Positions 51,570 to 61,339 of a DNA stretch of 64,000 bases are shown piece after piece. How positions within the stretch are numbered: the first letter of the stretch is position 1; each line of letters starts with the position of its first letter. Both the position numbers and the translations under genes were made by a program. The stretch spans positions 1 through 64,000 of the forward strand of contig CACYDP010000096.1 of NCBI GenBank assembly GCA_902773135.1. The letters are read 5' to 3'. The notes under the pieces were generated by a model. It saw only the letters and a program-made list of their open reading frames with translations. It did no database searches and was not told the origin of the DNA. The DNA comes from an uncultured Ruminococcus sp. Lineage in GTDB: Bacteria; Bacillota; Clostridia; Oscillospirales; Acutalibacteraceae.

Positions 51570-51674
51570 TTTTTACCCCTTTTAAAACATAAATATACAG
51601 ACGATGCTATCACTAATCTAATAGAAAACCCGCAGAACTATGACGACCTTGATGAACTTACTAAGCTGAACTAA
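51570..51674 (+). pseudogene. Possible remnant of a lost coding sequence
   Basis: About 34 codons in frame with the TAA at 51672-51674 and preceded by a stop, with no start codon or ribosome binding site. The end reads DDAITNLIENPQNYDDLDELTKLN, which looks like real protein rather than random translation. It lies between the phase-variable operon and lepA. Confidence 0.3.
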
Positions 51675-51692
51675 TGAAGATCAAATAAAATC

Positions 51693-51740
51693 AAAACAAG
51701 GACTGCTGTACCAAAAGTATGGCAATCCTTGTTTTTGTTT
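51693..51740 (+). terminator. Terminator before lepA
   Basis: Stem AAACAAGGA with TCCTTG around a 22-base loop region, followed by TTTTTG. Ends the 48224 operon and the remnant region. Confidence 0.65.
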
Positions 51741-51781
51741 TAGTTTCAGCTCAGATACTGCGGATAATTATGATGTAATGA

Positions 51782-51811
51782 TTTACAAATATATTGTTGA
51801 TATGGTATAAT
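51782..51811 (+). promoter_or_regulatory. lepA promoter
   Basis: TTTACA (51782-51787), 18-bp spacer, TATAAT (51806-51811), 34 bases before the lepA ATG. Confidence 0.7.
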
Positions 51812-51844
51812 GGGCTTAGTTTTAAATTTGAAGTGGGTGACAAA

Positions 51845-53656
51845 ATGGCATTTGACCAAAATAAAATCAGAAATTTTAGTATTATTGCACATATAGACCA
51901 CGGTAAATCAACGCTTGCCGATCGGATTCTGGAACAGACTCAGTCTGTTGCCATAAGAGATATGGAGGACCAGCTTCTTGATAATATGGATCTGGAACGG
52001 GAAAGAGGAATTACCATCAAAGCCCATGCGGTAACACTTTTGTATAAGGCAGATGACGGTGAGGAATATATCTTTAACCTGATCGATACTCCAGGTCATG
52101 TCGATTTTAATTATGAGGTGTCACGTTCGCTTGCGGCTTGTGAAGGAGCTGTTCTTGTGGTAGATGCATCACAGGGAATAGAAGCTCAGACTTTGGCGAA
52201 TACTTATCTTGCATTAGATGCAGGACTTGAGATCGTTCCTGTAATCAATAAAATTGACTTGCCGAGTGCCGATCCGGAACGTGTCAAAGCGGAAGTGGAA
52301 GATGTGATTGGACTTCCTGCTGATGATGCCCCCTGTGTTTCGGCAAAACTCGGACTGAATATACACGATGTGATGGAACAGATTGTCAAATTGGTTCCGC
52401 CTCCGGAGGGGGACTGTTCACAGCCGCTCAGAGCATTGATATTCGATTCATATTATGACAGTTATAAGGGCGTGATTATTTATGTCCGTGTCAAAGAGGG
52501 AACACTTAAAAAGGGAGATACCATTCGCCTGATGGCAACGGGTTCGGAATTTTCTGTGGTTGAATGTGGATTTCTGCGTGCAACAACACTGGAACCCACA
52601 GAAGCTCTCTATGCAGGTGAGGTGGGTTATATTGCCGCATCGATCAAAACTGTCAGTGATGCACGTGTAGGTGATACTGTGACCGTTGTATCTAATCCCG
52701 CAAAAGAACCTCTGCCCGGTTACCGTGCGGTTCAGCCGATGGTGTTCTGCGGCATTTATCCCGCAGACGGTGCTAAATATCCTGATTTGCGTGATGCACT
52801 GGAAAAACTTCAGCTGAATGATGCTTCTCTGACCTATGAACCGGAAACATCGGTTGCGTTGGGATTCGGTTTCAGATGCGGATTTCTTGGACTGCTTCAT
52901 ATGGAAATTATACAGGAACGTCTGGAACGTGAATATAACTTGGATCTGATTACGACTGCACCGAGTGTTATCTTTAAAATCACCACAACGGACGGAAAAA
53001 CACAGACCATCGACAACCCTACCAATTATCCCGACCCGGGACTGATTGCCAAAGCCGAAGAACCAATGACCGATGCACATATCTATGCACCGTCTGAATA
53101 TGTCGGCAATATTATGGAGCTTTGTCAGGACAGGCGAGGTGTCTTTAAGGATATGAAATATATTGATGCCGACCGTGTGGATATACATTATCAATTGCCG
53201 TTGGCAGAAATTATCTATGACTTTTTTGATACACTCAAATCCCGTACCAGAGGATATGCTTCCTTTGACTATGAAGTGGTGGGATATGAGGAGTCAAAGC
53301 TGGTGAAACTCGACATTATGCTCAACGGTGAAGTGGTAGATGCACTTTCCTTTATTATTCACGCCGACAAGGCATACGGACGGGCAAGAAAGATGGCGGA
53401 AAAATTGAAGGAAAAAATCCCCCGTCAGTTGTTTGAAGTGCCGATACAAGCATGCATTGGAGGAAAGATTATCGCACGTGAAACAGTCAAGGCAATGCGT
53501 AAAGACGTACTGGCAAAATGCTACGGCGGCGACATCAGCCGTAAGAAGAAACTTCTGGAAAAACAAAAAGAAGGTAAAAAACGTATGCGTCAGCTCGGAA
53601 CGGTGGAAGTGCCGCAGGAGGCATTTATGGCGGTTCTGAAACTGGATACGGATTAA
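51845..53656 (+). CDS. lepA: Elongation factor 4 (LepA)
   Basis: Ribosome-associated GTPase that can back-translocate ribosomes; 603 residues, the standard length. G1 [15 protein letters not shown]2 in [11 protein letters not shown]3 DTPGHVDF, G4 [10 protein letters not shown] and the LepA-specific C-terminal domain ending with [30 protein letters not shown] are present. The ATG at 51845 follows AAGTGGGTG; the frame runs 17 codons further up but across the promoter. A group of genes follows with short gaps, so lepA probably leads a long operon. Confidence 0.97.
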   Translation: MAFDQNKIRNFSIIAHIDHGKSTLADRILEQTQSVAIRDMEDQLLDNMDLERERGITIKAHAVTLLYKADDGEEYIFNLIDTPGHVDFNYEVSRSLAACEGAVLVVDASQGIEAQTLANTYLALDAGLEIVPVINKIDLPSADPERVKAEVEDVIGLPADDAPCVSAKLGLNIHDVMEQIVKLVPPPEGDCSQPLRALIFDSYYDSYKGVIIYVRVKEGTLKKGDTIRLMATGSEFSVVECGFLRATTLEPTEALYAGEVGYIAASIKTVSDARVGDTVTVVSNPAKEPLPGYRAVQPMVFCGIYPADGAKYPDLRDALEKLQLNDASLTYEPETSVALGFGFRCGFLGLLHMEIIQERLEREYNLDLITTAPSVIFKITTTDGKTQTIDNPTNYPDPGLIAKAEEPMTDAHIYAPSEYVGNIMELCQDRRGVFKDMKYIDADRVDIHYQLPLAEIIYDFFDTLKSRTRGYASFDYEVVGYEESKLVKLDIMLNGEVVDALSFIIHADKAYGRARKMAEKLKEKIPRQLFEVPIQACIGGKIIARETVKAMRKDVLAKCYGGDISRKKKLLEKQKEGKKRMRQLGTVEVPQEAFMAVLKLDTD

Positions 53657-53676
53657 ATAGAAAGGTGTTTTTAACG

Positions 53677-54069
53677 ATGAGAAAATTGATTTTACTATAT
53701 AATTTCAGTGATGAAAGAGCCGCAAAGATCAGAAGACTGGCATTACCAATGAAAATGGGCGTGCGGGTGGTAGAAAAAAAAGATTACAACCAACCGATTG
53801 GTGTGATACTCGGCAAAAAGGATTTTGACAAAATCGACGGAGAGTATGAGGGTACGGGATTCAGCGAAGAAATGCTGCTGATGCAGGGACTGACCGGACG
53901 TGAGATTGATGCCCTGATCAAAGGTATGAATAAGAACGGTGTCGGAAGAATTGCCTTAAAAGCCGTTGTTACTGCCAGCAATATTTATTGGGACAGTGTG
54001 GAAGTGCATAATGTCGTAAGAACAGACCACGAAGAAATGATGAGAAGAAGACGTGCCGTACAAAAATAA
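53677..54069 (+). CDS. DUF3783 family protein
   Basis: A 130-residue protein beginning MRKLILLYNFSDE, the characteristic start of the DUF3783 family found in clostridia. The family is uncharacterised. Secondary structure looks like alternating strands and helices, with a basic end RRRRAVQK. GAAAGGTG precedes the ATG. It sits 20 bases after lepA and nearly touches the GIY-YIG gene. Confidence 0.8.
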   Translation: MRKLILLYNFSDERAAKIRRLALPMKMGVRVVEKKDYNQPIGVILGKKDFDKIDGEYEGTGFSEEMLLMQGLTGREIDALIKGMNKNGVGRIALKAVVTASNIYWDSVEVHNVVRTDHEEMMRRRRAVQK

Positions 54070-54070
54070 G

Positions 54071-54397
54071 ATGTATTACACCTATATCGTCAGGTGTGAG
54101 GACGATTCCGTTTACACAGGTATTACCAATGATGTCGGCAGACGTATGAAAGAACATTTTTCCAAAAATCAAAAGTGTGCCAAGTATACAGCTTCTCATA
54201 CAGCAAAACAACTGGAAGCACTGTGGCAGAGTGAGAGCCGCTCGGCAGCATTAAAACTGGAATTCCGCATTAAACAGCTGACAAAGCCACAGAAGGAAAA
54301 ATTGATCAGCGAAAATGACCTGTCGGTTTTCAAAGATCAGATTGATGCTGAAAATTATGAAAGAATCAAGATCACAACGGACGGTGGAACGTTTTGA
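54071..54397 (+). CDS. GIY-YIG nuclease domain protein (YhbQ/UPF0213-like)
   Basis: A 108-residue single-domain protein with the GIY-YIG signature YTYIVRCEDDSVYTGITNDVGRRMKEH (two blocks), the catalytic Tyr, Tyr and Arg and the following Glu/Lys helix, like UPF0213 proteins. These are presumed small nucleases; the target is unknown. The start at 54071 lies one base after the preceding stop. A GTG at 54053 in the same frame would overlap it and lacks a site. Stop overlaps the recQ start by three bases. Confidence 0.87.
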   Translation: MYYTYIVRCEDDSVYTGITNDVGRRMKEHFSKNQKCAKYTASHTAKQLEALWQSESRSAALKLEFRIKQLTKPQKEKLISENDLSVFKDQIDAENYERIKITTDGGTF

Positions 54398-55926
54398 ATG
54401 ACATTTATCAGCTCCTGAAAAAATATTACGGTTATGATTCCTTCAGAAAAGGTCAGGAGAATATTATACAAAATATCATCAAGGGTCGGGACATCTCTGC
54501 CGTGATGCCTACCGGAGCAGGAAAATCGATTTGTTATCAGATTCCGGCAATGACATTTGACGGGATTACACTGGTGATTTCGCCGCTGATTTCTCTGATG
54601 CAGGATCAGGTGAAAAATTTGATTTCAATGGGAATTCGTGCGGCATATCTCAACAGTACACTGCCCCCCAGACAAATGAGTCTTGCCATAGAAAATGCTG
54701 CAAATGGTGTATACAAAATTATCTATGTGGCTCCCGAAAGATTGATGACAGACAGTTTTATAACGTTTGCGGTCAATGCCAATATCTCTTTGATTGCCGT
54801 TGACGAAGCACATTGTATTTCCCAATGGGGACACGATTTCAGACCGAGTTATACACAGATTTCCGAGTTTACGGAGCATCTTCCAAAACGTCCTGTGATA
54901 GCGGCATTTACGGCAACAGCAACCGAAAGAGTCAAACAAGATATTGCAGCGAACCTGCATCTGATTGACCCCTATACCGTAAGCACCGGATTTGACAGGG
55001 AAAATCTGTATTTCGCAACGTATCAGCCGGTTGACAAAACACAGTTTATCCTGAACTATGTGTCACAAAATGAAGACCGTTCCGGTATTATCTATTGTTC
55101 TACCAGAAAAGAAGTGGAAAGAATCGCACAAATCTTATCGGAAAGCGGTTTTTCTGCTTTGCCGTATCATGCGGGAATGAGTGACAGTGAGAGAATCTAT
55201 AATCAGAATGAGTTTATCTATGACCGTGCCAAAATCATTGTGGCAACCAATGCCTTCGGAATGGGAATAGATAAACCGAATGTGCGTTATGTGATACATA
55301 ATAATATGCCGCAGAATATGGAGGAGTATTACCAACAGGCAGGCCGTGCCGGACGTGACGGTGAAGAATCGGAGTGTATCCTGCTGTACTGTGCAAGAGA
55401 TGTGAAGCTCAATGAGTTTCTGATTCAAAAAGGAAGCGAAAAAGAAAATGACCATCTTGATGAGGAAAGCCGTCAGCAATATATTGATGCCGAACTTGAA
55501 AAATTGCGGCTGATGACATTTTATTCCACCTCAAAGACCGTTTGTCTGAGAAAAAGAATTCTTCAGTATTTCGGAGAAAAATTTTATGCCCCCTGCCATC
55601 ATTGCAGTGTGTGCAATGGCGAGAGCAGGACGGATTCGTACCATATCGTGATGAATGATATGAAAAATGCGGACAACCAAAAATTATATGTAGACGAAGC
55701 CTTGTTGGACCGTCTGAAGAAAAAACGTATATCACTGGCATTGGCATCAGGTATACCTGCTTTTGCAGTCCTGAGCGATGCATCATTGCGGGAAATGGCA
55801 GCGTATGCTCCCGGAAAAATTTCGGAGTTGACTCGTATCAGCGGTTTTGGTGAAGCAAAGATCAATCGTTACGGCAAGGCTTTTATAGATGTAATTAATG
55901 AATATGAAAATGAAGCGGAATTCTGA
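54394..55926 (+). CDS. recQ: RecQ-family ATP-dependent DNA helicase (TTG start)
   Basis: A 510-residue 3'-5' helicase. Motif I is MPTGAGKSICYQIP, motif II DEAHCISQWGHDFRPSY with the RecQ aromatic loop, motif V GMGIDKPNVRYVIH, and motif VI QQAGRAGRDG. A zinc domain holds LRKRILQYFGEKFYAPCHHCSVCNG, and the C-terminus (about 430-505) is an HRDC domain. The winged-helix RQC domain appears to be missing, so this is a short RecQ. The start is TTG at 54394 (overlapping the upstream stop TGA) with GGTGG upstream; there is no ATG near the start of the conserved region. Confidence 0.92.
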   Translation: MNDIYQLLKKYYGYDSFRKGQENIIQNIIKGRDISAVMPTGAGKSICYQIPAMTFDGITLVISPLISLMQDQVKNLISMGIRAAYLNSTLPPRQMSLAIENAANGVYKIIYVAPERLMTDSFITFAVNANISLIAVDEAHCISQWGHDFRPSYTQISEFTEHLPKRPVIAAFTATATERVKQDIAANLHLIDPYTVSTGFDRENLYFATYQPVDKTQFILNYVSQNEDRSGIIYCSTRKEVERIAQILSESGFSALPYHAGMSDSERIYNQNEFIYDRAKIIVATNAFGMGIDKPNVRYVIHNNMPQNMEEYYQQAGRAGRDGEESECILLYCARDVKLNEFLIQKGSEKENDHLDEESRQQYIDAELEKLRLMTFYSTSKTVCLRKRILQYFGEKFYAPCHHCSVCNGESRTDSYHIVMNDMKNADNQKLYVDEALLDRLKKKRISLALASGIPAFAVLSDASLREMAAYAPGKISELTRISGFGEAKINRYGKAFIDVINEYENEAEF

Positions 55927-55952
55927 TTTCAACACAGAAAGAACGGGTTGTA

Positions 55953-56639
55953 ATGAATACGGAAATAAGAAATCAACTGGAGAATATGGCGGACAAGCCT
56001 TATCGTGAATTTTCCTCCAAGCTCATTCCAAGTAAAAAAACAATGCTCGGAATACGTACACCGCAGCTTCGTACTTATGCGAAAGAATTGGCTCGCACGT
56101 TGGGAGAGAGTGCCCTTTCGGGTGAGGATATTTATTATGAAGAAGTGATGCTCAGGGGAATGATCATCGGGTATTTGAAAGTACCCGCAGAAAAACGACT
56201 GAAATTGATTACGGATTTTATACCGGCAATTGATAACTGGGGAGTATGTGACAGTTTTTGCTGTACGCTGAAATTTACCAATCGCCATCGTGAACAGGTC
56301 TGGGATTTGATACAGTCTTATGCTGCGTCTGAAAAGGAATTTGAACAGCGGTTTGCAGCAGTGATGATACTGGATTATTTTATTCATACAGACTATCTCT
56401 CCCGTTCGCTTGAAGTGCTGCAACATATCAATACCGAACATTATTATTCTTCTATGGCAGTGGCGTGGACAGCAGCGGAGTGCTATATCAAATTTCCTGA
56501 TGATACGCTGCCGTATTTGACCGGGAATGTATTTGACCGGGCAACCCATAACCGTGCGATACGAAAAATCTGTGATTCTTACAGAGTAGAAAAATGTCAG
56601 AAAGAGGCATTGAAAAAGCTTGTCAGAAAAGAGAGGTAA
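55953..56639 (+). CDS. DNA alkylation repair protein (AlkD-like)
   Basis: A 228-residue protein of HEAT-like repeats. It starts MNTEIRNQLENMADKPYREF and contains SKLIPSKKTMLGIRTPQLR and AIDNWGVCDSFC, both typical of the AlkD family of 3-methyladenine-type glycosylases. The Trp and Asp of the NWGVCD region correspond to the lesion-contact site. It lies 27 bases after recQ, consistent with a DNA-repair cluster. The start ATG has a weak site (AAAGAACGGG). Confidence 0.88.
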   Translation: MNTEIRNQLENMADKPYREFSSKLIPSKKTMLGIRTPQLRTYAKELARTLGESALSGEDIYYEEVMLRGMIIGYLKVPAEKRLKLITDFIPAIDNWGVCDSFCCTLKFTNRHREQVWDLIQSYAASEKEFEQRFAAVMILDYFIHTDYLSRSLEVLQHINTEHYYSSMAVAWTAAECYIKFPDDTLPYLTGNVFDRATHNRAIRKICDSYRVEKCQKEALKKLVRKER

Positions 56640-56642
56640 ACG

Positions 56643-56891
56643 ATGATACAATATGGCTTCAACGGTGCACACCAGATCAGTGAAAGTGATTTTGAACAGG
56701 CAGAAAACAGATTAAAAAAACTTTATATCTCTTCCCGATACTGTATCAATTTATATTTGGACGAAACAACAGGAGAGTATTATTCTGCTGCACTGGATAA
56801 CAGGGGTCCTGCTTATTATATGGTTTATTTCAGACATTTAAAAGAAAATATTGATTTTGAATGGTGGGAACAGAACGCAGAAAAACAATAA
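56643..56891 (+). CDS. Small hypothetical protein
   Basis: An 82-residue soluble, Tyr- and acid-rich protein with no recognised motif. It starts 4 bases after the stop of the AlkD-like gene with AGAGAGG upstream, so it is co-translated with it. Alternating patterns suggest a small alpha/beta fold. Confidence 0.65.
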   Translation: MIQYGFNGAHQISESDFEQAENRLKKLYISSRYCINLYLDETTGEYYSAALDNRGPAYYMVYFRHLKENIDFEWWEQNAEKQ

Positions 56892-56926
56892 GCGGGAATA
56901 CGGATTGTTGAAACGGAGATGAGGGA

Positions 56927-57241
56927 ATGACAAGAGAAACTGCCAAAAGAAAAATACGGGGATTTCCGCTGAAACTGCAAAGCATTGCAAAGGAAGACAT
57001 AGAAAAACGTGCCTATGTTACGATCAATATGGTACCGTTTTTTGAAATGGAGGACGGGTATTTTCAAATGTCTGTCAACTACAAAATCAAGGTCGGTGAC
57101 AGATATATCTACGGCAAGGCACACAGTATTGACGAATTTATCAAACTCCATAACGAAGCTGAAAACGGTGAAGTTTTTACCATTACTTATCTCGAAAAGT
57201 CGGGAATTATTCTTGAAATTGAAGAACGTGACGATGTATAG
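56927..57241 (+). CDS. Small hypothetical protein
   Basis: A 104-residue protein with a basic start (MTRETAKRKIRGFPLK) and a beta-rich remainder, with no family recognised. GGAGATGAGGG lies before the ATG. It lies 30 bases before the ABC transporter genes and may be in the same transcript; a regulatory or immunity role is possible but unsupported. Confidence 0.6.
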   Translation: MTRETAKRKIRGFPLKLQSIAKEDIEKRAYVTINMVPFFEMEDGYFQMSVNYKIKVGDRYIYGKAHSIDEFIKLHNEAENGEVFTITYLEKSGIILEIEERDDV

Positions 57242-57271
57242 TCGTCTTGTGATAACAGAAGGAGAATTACA

Positions 57272-58168
57272 ATGGGATTTGTGCTGAAAACAGAAAATCT
57301 TGTAAAAGAGTATGCACACACGAAGGTCATTGATCATATCAGTCTGACCGTCAGTCAAGGGGATATTTATGGTTTTGTGGGCAAGAATGGTGCCGGCAAA
57401 ACGACCTTTATCCGCATTATTCTGGGACTGGCAGAACAGAATGAGGGGACGTTTGAGCTTTTTGACGGAGAAAATATCTATTCTGCCAGAAAACATATCG
57501 GAAGCCTGATTGAAAGTCCTGCCCTGTATACCAATATGACGGCAAAGGAAAATCTGAATATGTACTGCACAATGCTGGGGGTTGACAAACAACAGATTGA
57601 AGAAATTCTGTCAACCGTCGGTCTTTCCGATACAGGAAAAAAGAAAGTCAGAAATTTTTCGCTCGGTATGAAACAGCGTCTGGGAATCGGAATGGCATTG
57701 GTCGGCGATCCGGATTTTCTGATACTGGACGAGCCGATCAACGGACTGGATCCGTCCGGAATCGTTGAAATACGTGAATTGCTGCTGGAGCTTAAGAGTA
57801 AAGGCAAGACCATATTTGTATCGAGCCATTATCTTGGAGAACTGGAAAAAATTGCGACCCGCTACGGTATTATCGCTAACGGTAAACTGATTGAAGAAAT
57901 TACCAAAGAAGAACTTGCCGAGAAATGCGGCAAAAGAACCGTTATTAAAACAGATGCTCCCGAAAAGGCAAAAAACATTCTGTGCGAATTTTTGCAGACC
58001 GATAAAATATCGGTGGGTGCGGATAATGTCATTTATGTACAGGAAACTATCAGTGATATAGGGGCTGTGACCAATCAGCTGTTTCAATCCGGAATTGTTG
58101 TGTCGGGGATCTTCGATGACGAAAACAGTGCGGAAAATTATTTCATCAGAAAAATGGAGGGAAAGTAA
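57272..58168 (+). CDS. ABC transporter ATP-binding protein, bacitracin-exporter type
   Basis: A 298-residue ATPase. Walker A is GKNGAGKTT, signature FSLGMKQRLGI, Walker B FLILDEPINGLDP, with the H-loop SSHYLGE. The C-terminal ~80 residues form an extension seen in BcrA-like ATPases. AAGGAGA precedes the ATG. It partners with the ABC-2 permease that follows with a one-base overlap. Peptide antibiotic export or resistance is inferred from the family. Confidence 0.9.
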   Translation: MGFVLKTENLVKEYAHTKVIDHISLTVSQGDIYGFVGKNGAGKTTFIRIILGLAEQNEGTFELFDGENIYSARKHIGSLIESPALYTNMTAKENLNMYCTMLGVDKQQIEEILSTVGLSDTGKKKVRNFSLGMKQRLGIGMALVGDPDFLILDEPINGLDPSGIVEIRELLLELKSKGKTIFVSSHYLGELEKIATRYGIIANGKLIEEITKEELAEKCGKRTVIKTDAPEKAKNILCEFLQTDKISVGADNVIYVQETISDIGAVTNQLFQSGIVVSGIFDDENSAENYFIRKMEGK

Positions 58169-58989
58169 TGAACAGGCTGATAAAATCGGATTTTATAAAA
58201 ATGAGCAAGAGCCGTACCTTGGTCATATGTTCCATCATCGCCTTTGGATTGGGGATTGTGATGTCACTGCTTTATGTCAATGCGTGGAATGTGATAGGCA
58301 GTGATATAGAATCGGCAGAAGAAGCATTGGCGACAATGGGTATGGATGAAGAAATGATAGAAACCGCTTTTGCAATGTTTCCGAAACCGTACGTGTGGTC
58401 ATATGCCGATATACTGTTTCGTGACGGCACGATTTATCTGTTGGCAGCCATCTGCATCAGTGTTTTTGCGGCATCGGAATATTCTATGGGAACACTCAAA
58501 AATACACTCTCAAGAGGCTTTTCAAAAAGCCGTATCTATTGTTCTAAAATGATTGTTTCGTTTGTATCGGTAACAGTGCTGACAGCGGCATATATTGCGG
58601 GTGGTCTGGTTGTGTGTGCTTTGTTCATACGTGGAGGTTCACTGATTTCGGCAGGAGATATGATTCTGTGTGTTGTGGCGTATCTGTGTTTGTATATTGC
58701 TATCACGTCTGTGTATTTTATGCTTTCCACTATTATCAAGAGAACCGGTGTGGCAATTGCTATGTCGCTGGTGATTCCGGGAATTGTATCATCTATCTTC
58801 TCAACATTGGCATATGCCGACAAGAGTTTTGTCAATATTTCAAAATACTGGATTTTTGAAACACTCAATTATGTTCCCGATATGTGCAAAGACGGAGAAA
58901 TTTATATCAGCATACTGACTGCCCTTGCTTACTTTGTGCTCAGTACTGCTGTTGGTCTGATGATTTTCCGGAAGCAGGAAGTAAAATAG
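58168..58989 (+). CDS. ABC-2 type permease
   Basis: A 273-residue membrane protein with six predicted helices and a large extracytoplasmic loop after the first. It has the ABC-2 layout typical of the BcrB/LanFEG type, without the ABC-2 signature easily readable. The ATG follows GGAGGGAAAGTA and overlaps the upstream stop by one base. Together the two encode an exporter that may be induced by the two-component system 60 bases further on. Confidence 0.85.
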   Translation: MNRLIKSDFIKMSKSRTLVICSIIAFGLGIVMSLLYVNAWNVIGSDIESAEEALATMGMDEEMIETAFAMFPKPYVWSYADILFRDGTIYLLAAICISVFAASEYSMGTLKNTLSRGFSKSRIYCSKMIVSFVSVTVLTAAYIAGGLVVCALFIRGGSLISAGDMILCVVAYLCLYIAITSVYFMLSTIIKRTGVAIAMSLVIPGIVSSIFSTLAYADKSFVNISKYWIFETLNYVPDMCKDGEIYISILTALAYFVLSTAVGLMIFRKQEVK

Positions 58990-59003
58990 TTTTTTGATTT
59001 CTG

Positions 59004-59032
59004 TTACATTTAACGGAAGATTGTGTTATAAT
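59004..59032 (+). promoter_or_regulatory. Promoter of the two-component system
   Basis: TTACAT (59004-59009), 17-bp spacer, TATAAT (59027-59032) with an extended -10 TGT, about 60 bases before the response-regulator start. Confidence 0.75.
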
Positions 59033-59092
59033 TAAATAGGGAAAATTTTTAGCGGTGAAAATACCGTGATGAATTATTTGAGGTGCAGAATG

Positions 59093-59803
59093 ATGAGTAT
59101 GGGAAAAATATTGGTTGTAGATGATGATTACAATATTTGCGAGCTTTTAAGACTTTATATTGAAAAAGAAGGCTATGATGTTGTTATTGCCAATGACGGA
59201 GGTCAGGCGATTACAAAATTCAAAACGGAAAAACCCGATTTGATCCTTCTTGATATTATGCTGCCGGTGCTTGACGGCTGGCAGGTTTGCCGTGAGATCA
59301 GAAAAACTTCACAATGCCCGATCATAATGCTTACCGCTAAGGGTGAAGTGTTTGATAAGGTTCTTGGTCTGGAACTCGGTGCGGATGACTATGTGATCAA
59401 ACCGTTTGAAACAAAAGAAATTGTAGCAAGAATTAAGGCGGTACTCCGACGTGCCGGTATTAATACTTCTGCCAATGTTTCAATGACGGACAGCAGCCGG
59501 AAAGAAGTGCGTTATGATAAACTGGTCATTAACCTTACTAATTATGAGTTGAAAGTGAACGGAGAACAAATTGACACTCCTCCCAAAGAAATGGAACTGA
59601 TCTATCATCTGGCAAGCAATCCGAACAGAGTTTTTACAAGAGATCAGCTGCTGGATGAAGTATGGGGATTTGATTATTACGGTGATTCCCGTACCGTTGA
59701 TGTTCACGTGAAGCGTCTGAGAGAAAAACTTGAAGGTGTGTCGGATAAATGGGCATTGAAAACCGTATGGGGAGTAGGTTATAAGTTTGAGGTTAAAGAA
59801 TAG
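59093..59803 (+). CDS. OmpR/PhoB-family response regulator
   Basis: A 236-residue regulator: receiver domain (1-120) with the acidic pocket DDD at 10-12, phospho-acceptor Asp54 in ILLDIMLP, and the conserved Lys in VIKPFE, then a winged helix (about 140-235) ending in KTVWGVGYKF. The start is not unique: three in-frame ATGs follow GAGGTG; the one at 59093 has the best spacing (7). It is followed by a histidine kinase gene whose TTG start overlaps it by 17 bases. It may control the ABC-2 exporter or HtrA, both adjacent. Confidence 0.9.
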   Translation: MSMGKILVVDDDYNICELLRLYIEKEGYDVVIANDGGQAITKFKTEKPDLILLDIMLPVLDGWQVCREIRKTSQCPIIMLTAKGEVFDKVLGLELGADDYVIKPFETKEIVARIKAVLRRAGINTSANVSMTDSSRKEVRYDKLVINLTNYELKVNGEQIDTPPKEMELIYHLASNPNRVFTRDQLLDEVWGFDYYGDSRTVDVHVKRLREKLEGVSDKWALKTVWGVGYKFEVKE

Positions 59804-61280
59804 TTTTTATGCCAAAAAGTCACTTTTCAGAAAGTATATGAATGTCAGCATACTGATCGTTTTTTTCAGTTTTCTGGTGTTAGGATTGATACTCACGCTC
59901 ACAATCACGAATTACTGGTCCAACGAAAAACGTGCGGTACTCGACAGCCGTGCACGCAATATCGCAGAATTTATCAGAAAAAATTCTGCCATCAACCAGT
60001 CAATGAATGATAATAATGATTATGTTTCTATTAATCACGCAGATACGATTCATAATTTCCTCGAATTGTATGTTGACGATGTCGGTGTGGACATTGTGGT
60101 TACCAATACCAATGCAAAGTCGATTATGGTCGTGAGCAAAAACAATGAGATCAAAACCAATATGATCGTGGCTCCCGATGTGGTCAGGCGTACGATGACG
60201 GAGGGGTCTTATTTTGTCAAGGGGACGCTCGGCGGACTGTATGACGGCGAAAGATATATTTCTGCACAGCCTATTTATTATAACAGCGGAAGTAATATTA
60301 TGGGAATTGTATTTGTGACGTCCGATGCCAATGATATTAACGGGTTTACTGATATGGTCCTGAAAATATTTGTGTTGTCTGCCATAGCCGCTCTGGCGAT
60401 TTCGTTCCTTGCAATCGGGGTATTTTCTTATAATCTTGTCAAGCCGCTGAAGCAGATGTCACAGGCGGCAAAACAATTCGGCAAGGGTGATTTCAGTATC
60501 AGGGTCAGCGAATCAAGCAATGATGAGATTGGCGAGCTGGGAGTTGCTTTTAATAATATGGCAGAATCGCTGTCTTCCTCCGAACATATACGAAAAAGTT
60601 TTATTGCTAATGTTTCACACGAACTGAAAACGCCGATGACCACCATTTCGGGATTTATTGACGGTATACTGGACGGTACGATTCCTCCCGACAGGCAGCA
60701 GTATTATCTCAATATTGTGTCGGAAGAAATCAAGCGTCTGTCAAGACTGGTTAAGTCAATGTTGGATCTTTCAAGATTGGACAGCGGGGAACTTAAACTG
60801 AATTATCAGACCTTTGATCTGCTTTCTACGCTTGTCACAATTATTATCACCTTTGAACAGGAGATCGACAAGAAGAATATTGAAATCAGAGGGCTTGACC
60901 TTATCAGCGAAAAACAGGTTTACGGCGATAAGGACCTGATTTATCAGGTGGTTTATAATTTGGTGGAAAATGCCGTGAAGTTCACCAATGAGGGTGGTTA
61001 CATAGCATTCAATATTACCGAAAGTCTGGAACGCTTTGATTTTACGATCCAAAACAGCGGTACAGGCATACAAAAATCCGAGATAGGTCTTGTGTTTGAC
61101 AGATTCTATAAAACGGATAAATCACGCAGCAAAGACAAAAAAGGACTGGGACTGGGATTGTATCTTGTCAGAAGTATTATCAGAATGCACGGCGGAGATA
61201 TAACGGCAGACAGTGTTTACGGTGAATACTGTGAATTTGATTTTTACATTCCTAAAAAACAGCAGACAAAAAAGAAATAG
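59787..61280 (+). CDS. Sensor histidine kinase (TTG start)
   Basis: A 497-residue membrane sensor. Two membrane helices (about 21-42 and 193-214) bound an extracytoplasmic domain of about 150 residues, followed by HAMP (215-268), a HisKA domain with His278 in SHELKTPMT, and the ATPase with NLVENAVKF, FDRFYKTDKSR and GLGLGLYLVRSI. The start is TTG at 59787, 8 bases after GGGAGTAGG and within the response-regulator gene; an ATG at 59838 would shorten the tail before the first helix. It phosphorylates the regulator encoded just upstream. The ligand of the extracytoplasmic domain is unknown. Confidence 0.9.
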   Translation: MRLKNSFYAKKSLFRKYMNVSILIVFFSFLVLGLILTLTITNYWSNEKRAVLDSRARNIAEFIRKNSAINQSMNDNNDYVSINHADTIHNFLELYVDDVGVDIVVTNTNAKSIMVVSKNNEIKTNMIVAPDVVRRTMTEGSYFVKGTLGGLYDGERYISAQPIYYNSGSNIMGIVFVTSDANDINGFTDMVLKIFVLSAIAALAISFLAIGVFSYNLVKPLKQMSQAAKQFGKGDFSIRVSESSNDEIGELGVAFNNMAESLSSSEHIRKSFIANVSHELKTPMTTISGFIDGILDGTIPPDRQQYYLNIVSEEIKRLSRLVKSMLDLSRLDSGELKLNYQTFDLLSTLVTIIITFEQEIDKKNIEIRGLDLISEKQVYGDKDLIYQVVYNLVENAVKFTNEGGYIAFNITESLERFDFTIQNSGTGIQKSEIGLVFDRFYKTDKSRSKDKKGLGLGLYLVRSIIRMHGGDITADSVYGEYCEFDFYIPKKQQTKKK

Positions 61281-61339
61281 GCCTATCCGATAAAAAAGCT
61301 GCCGATGTTGATCGGAACAGATAACAGAGGAGGATTCTT

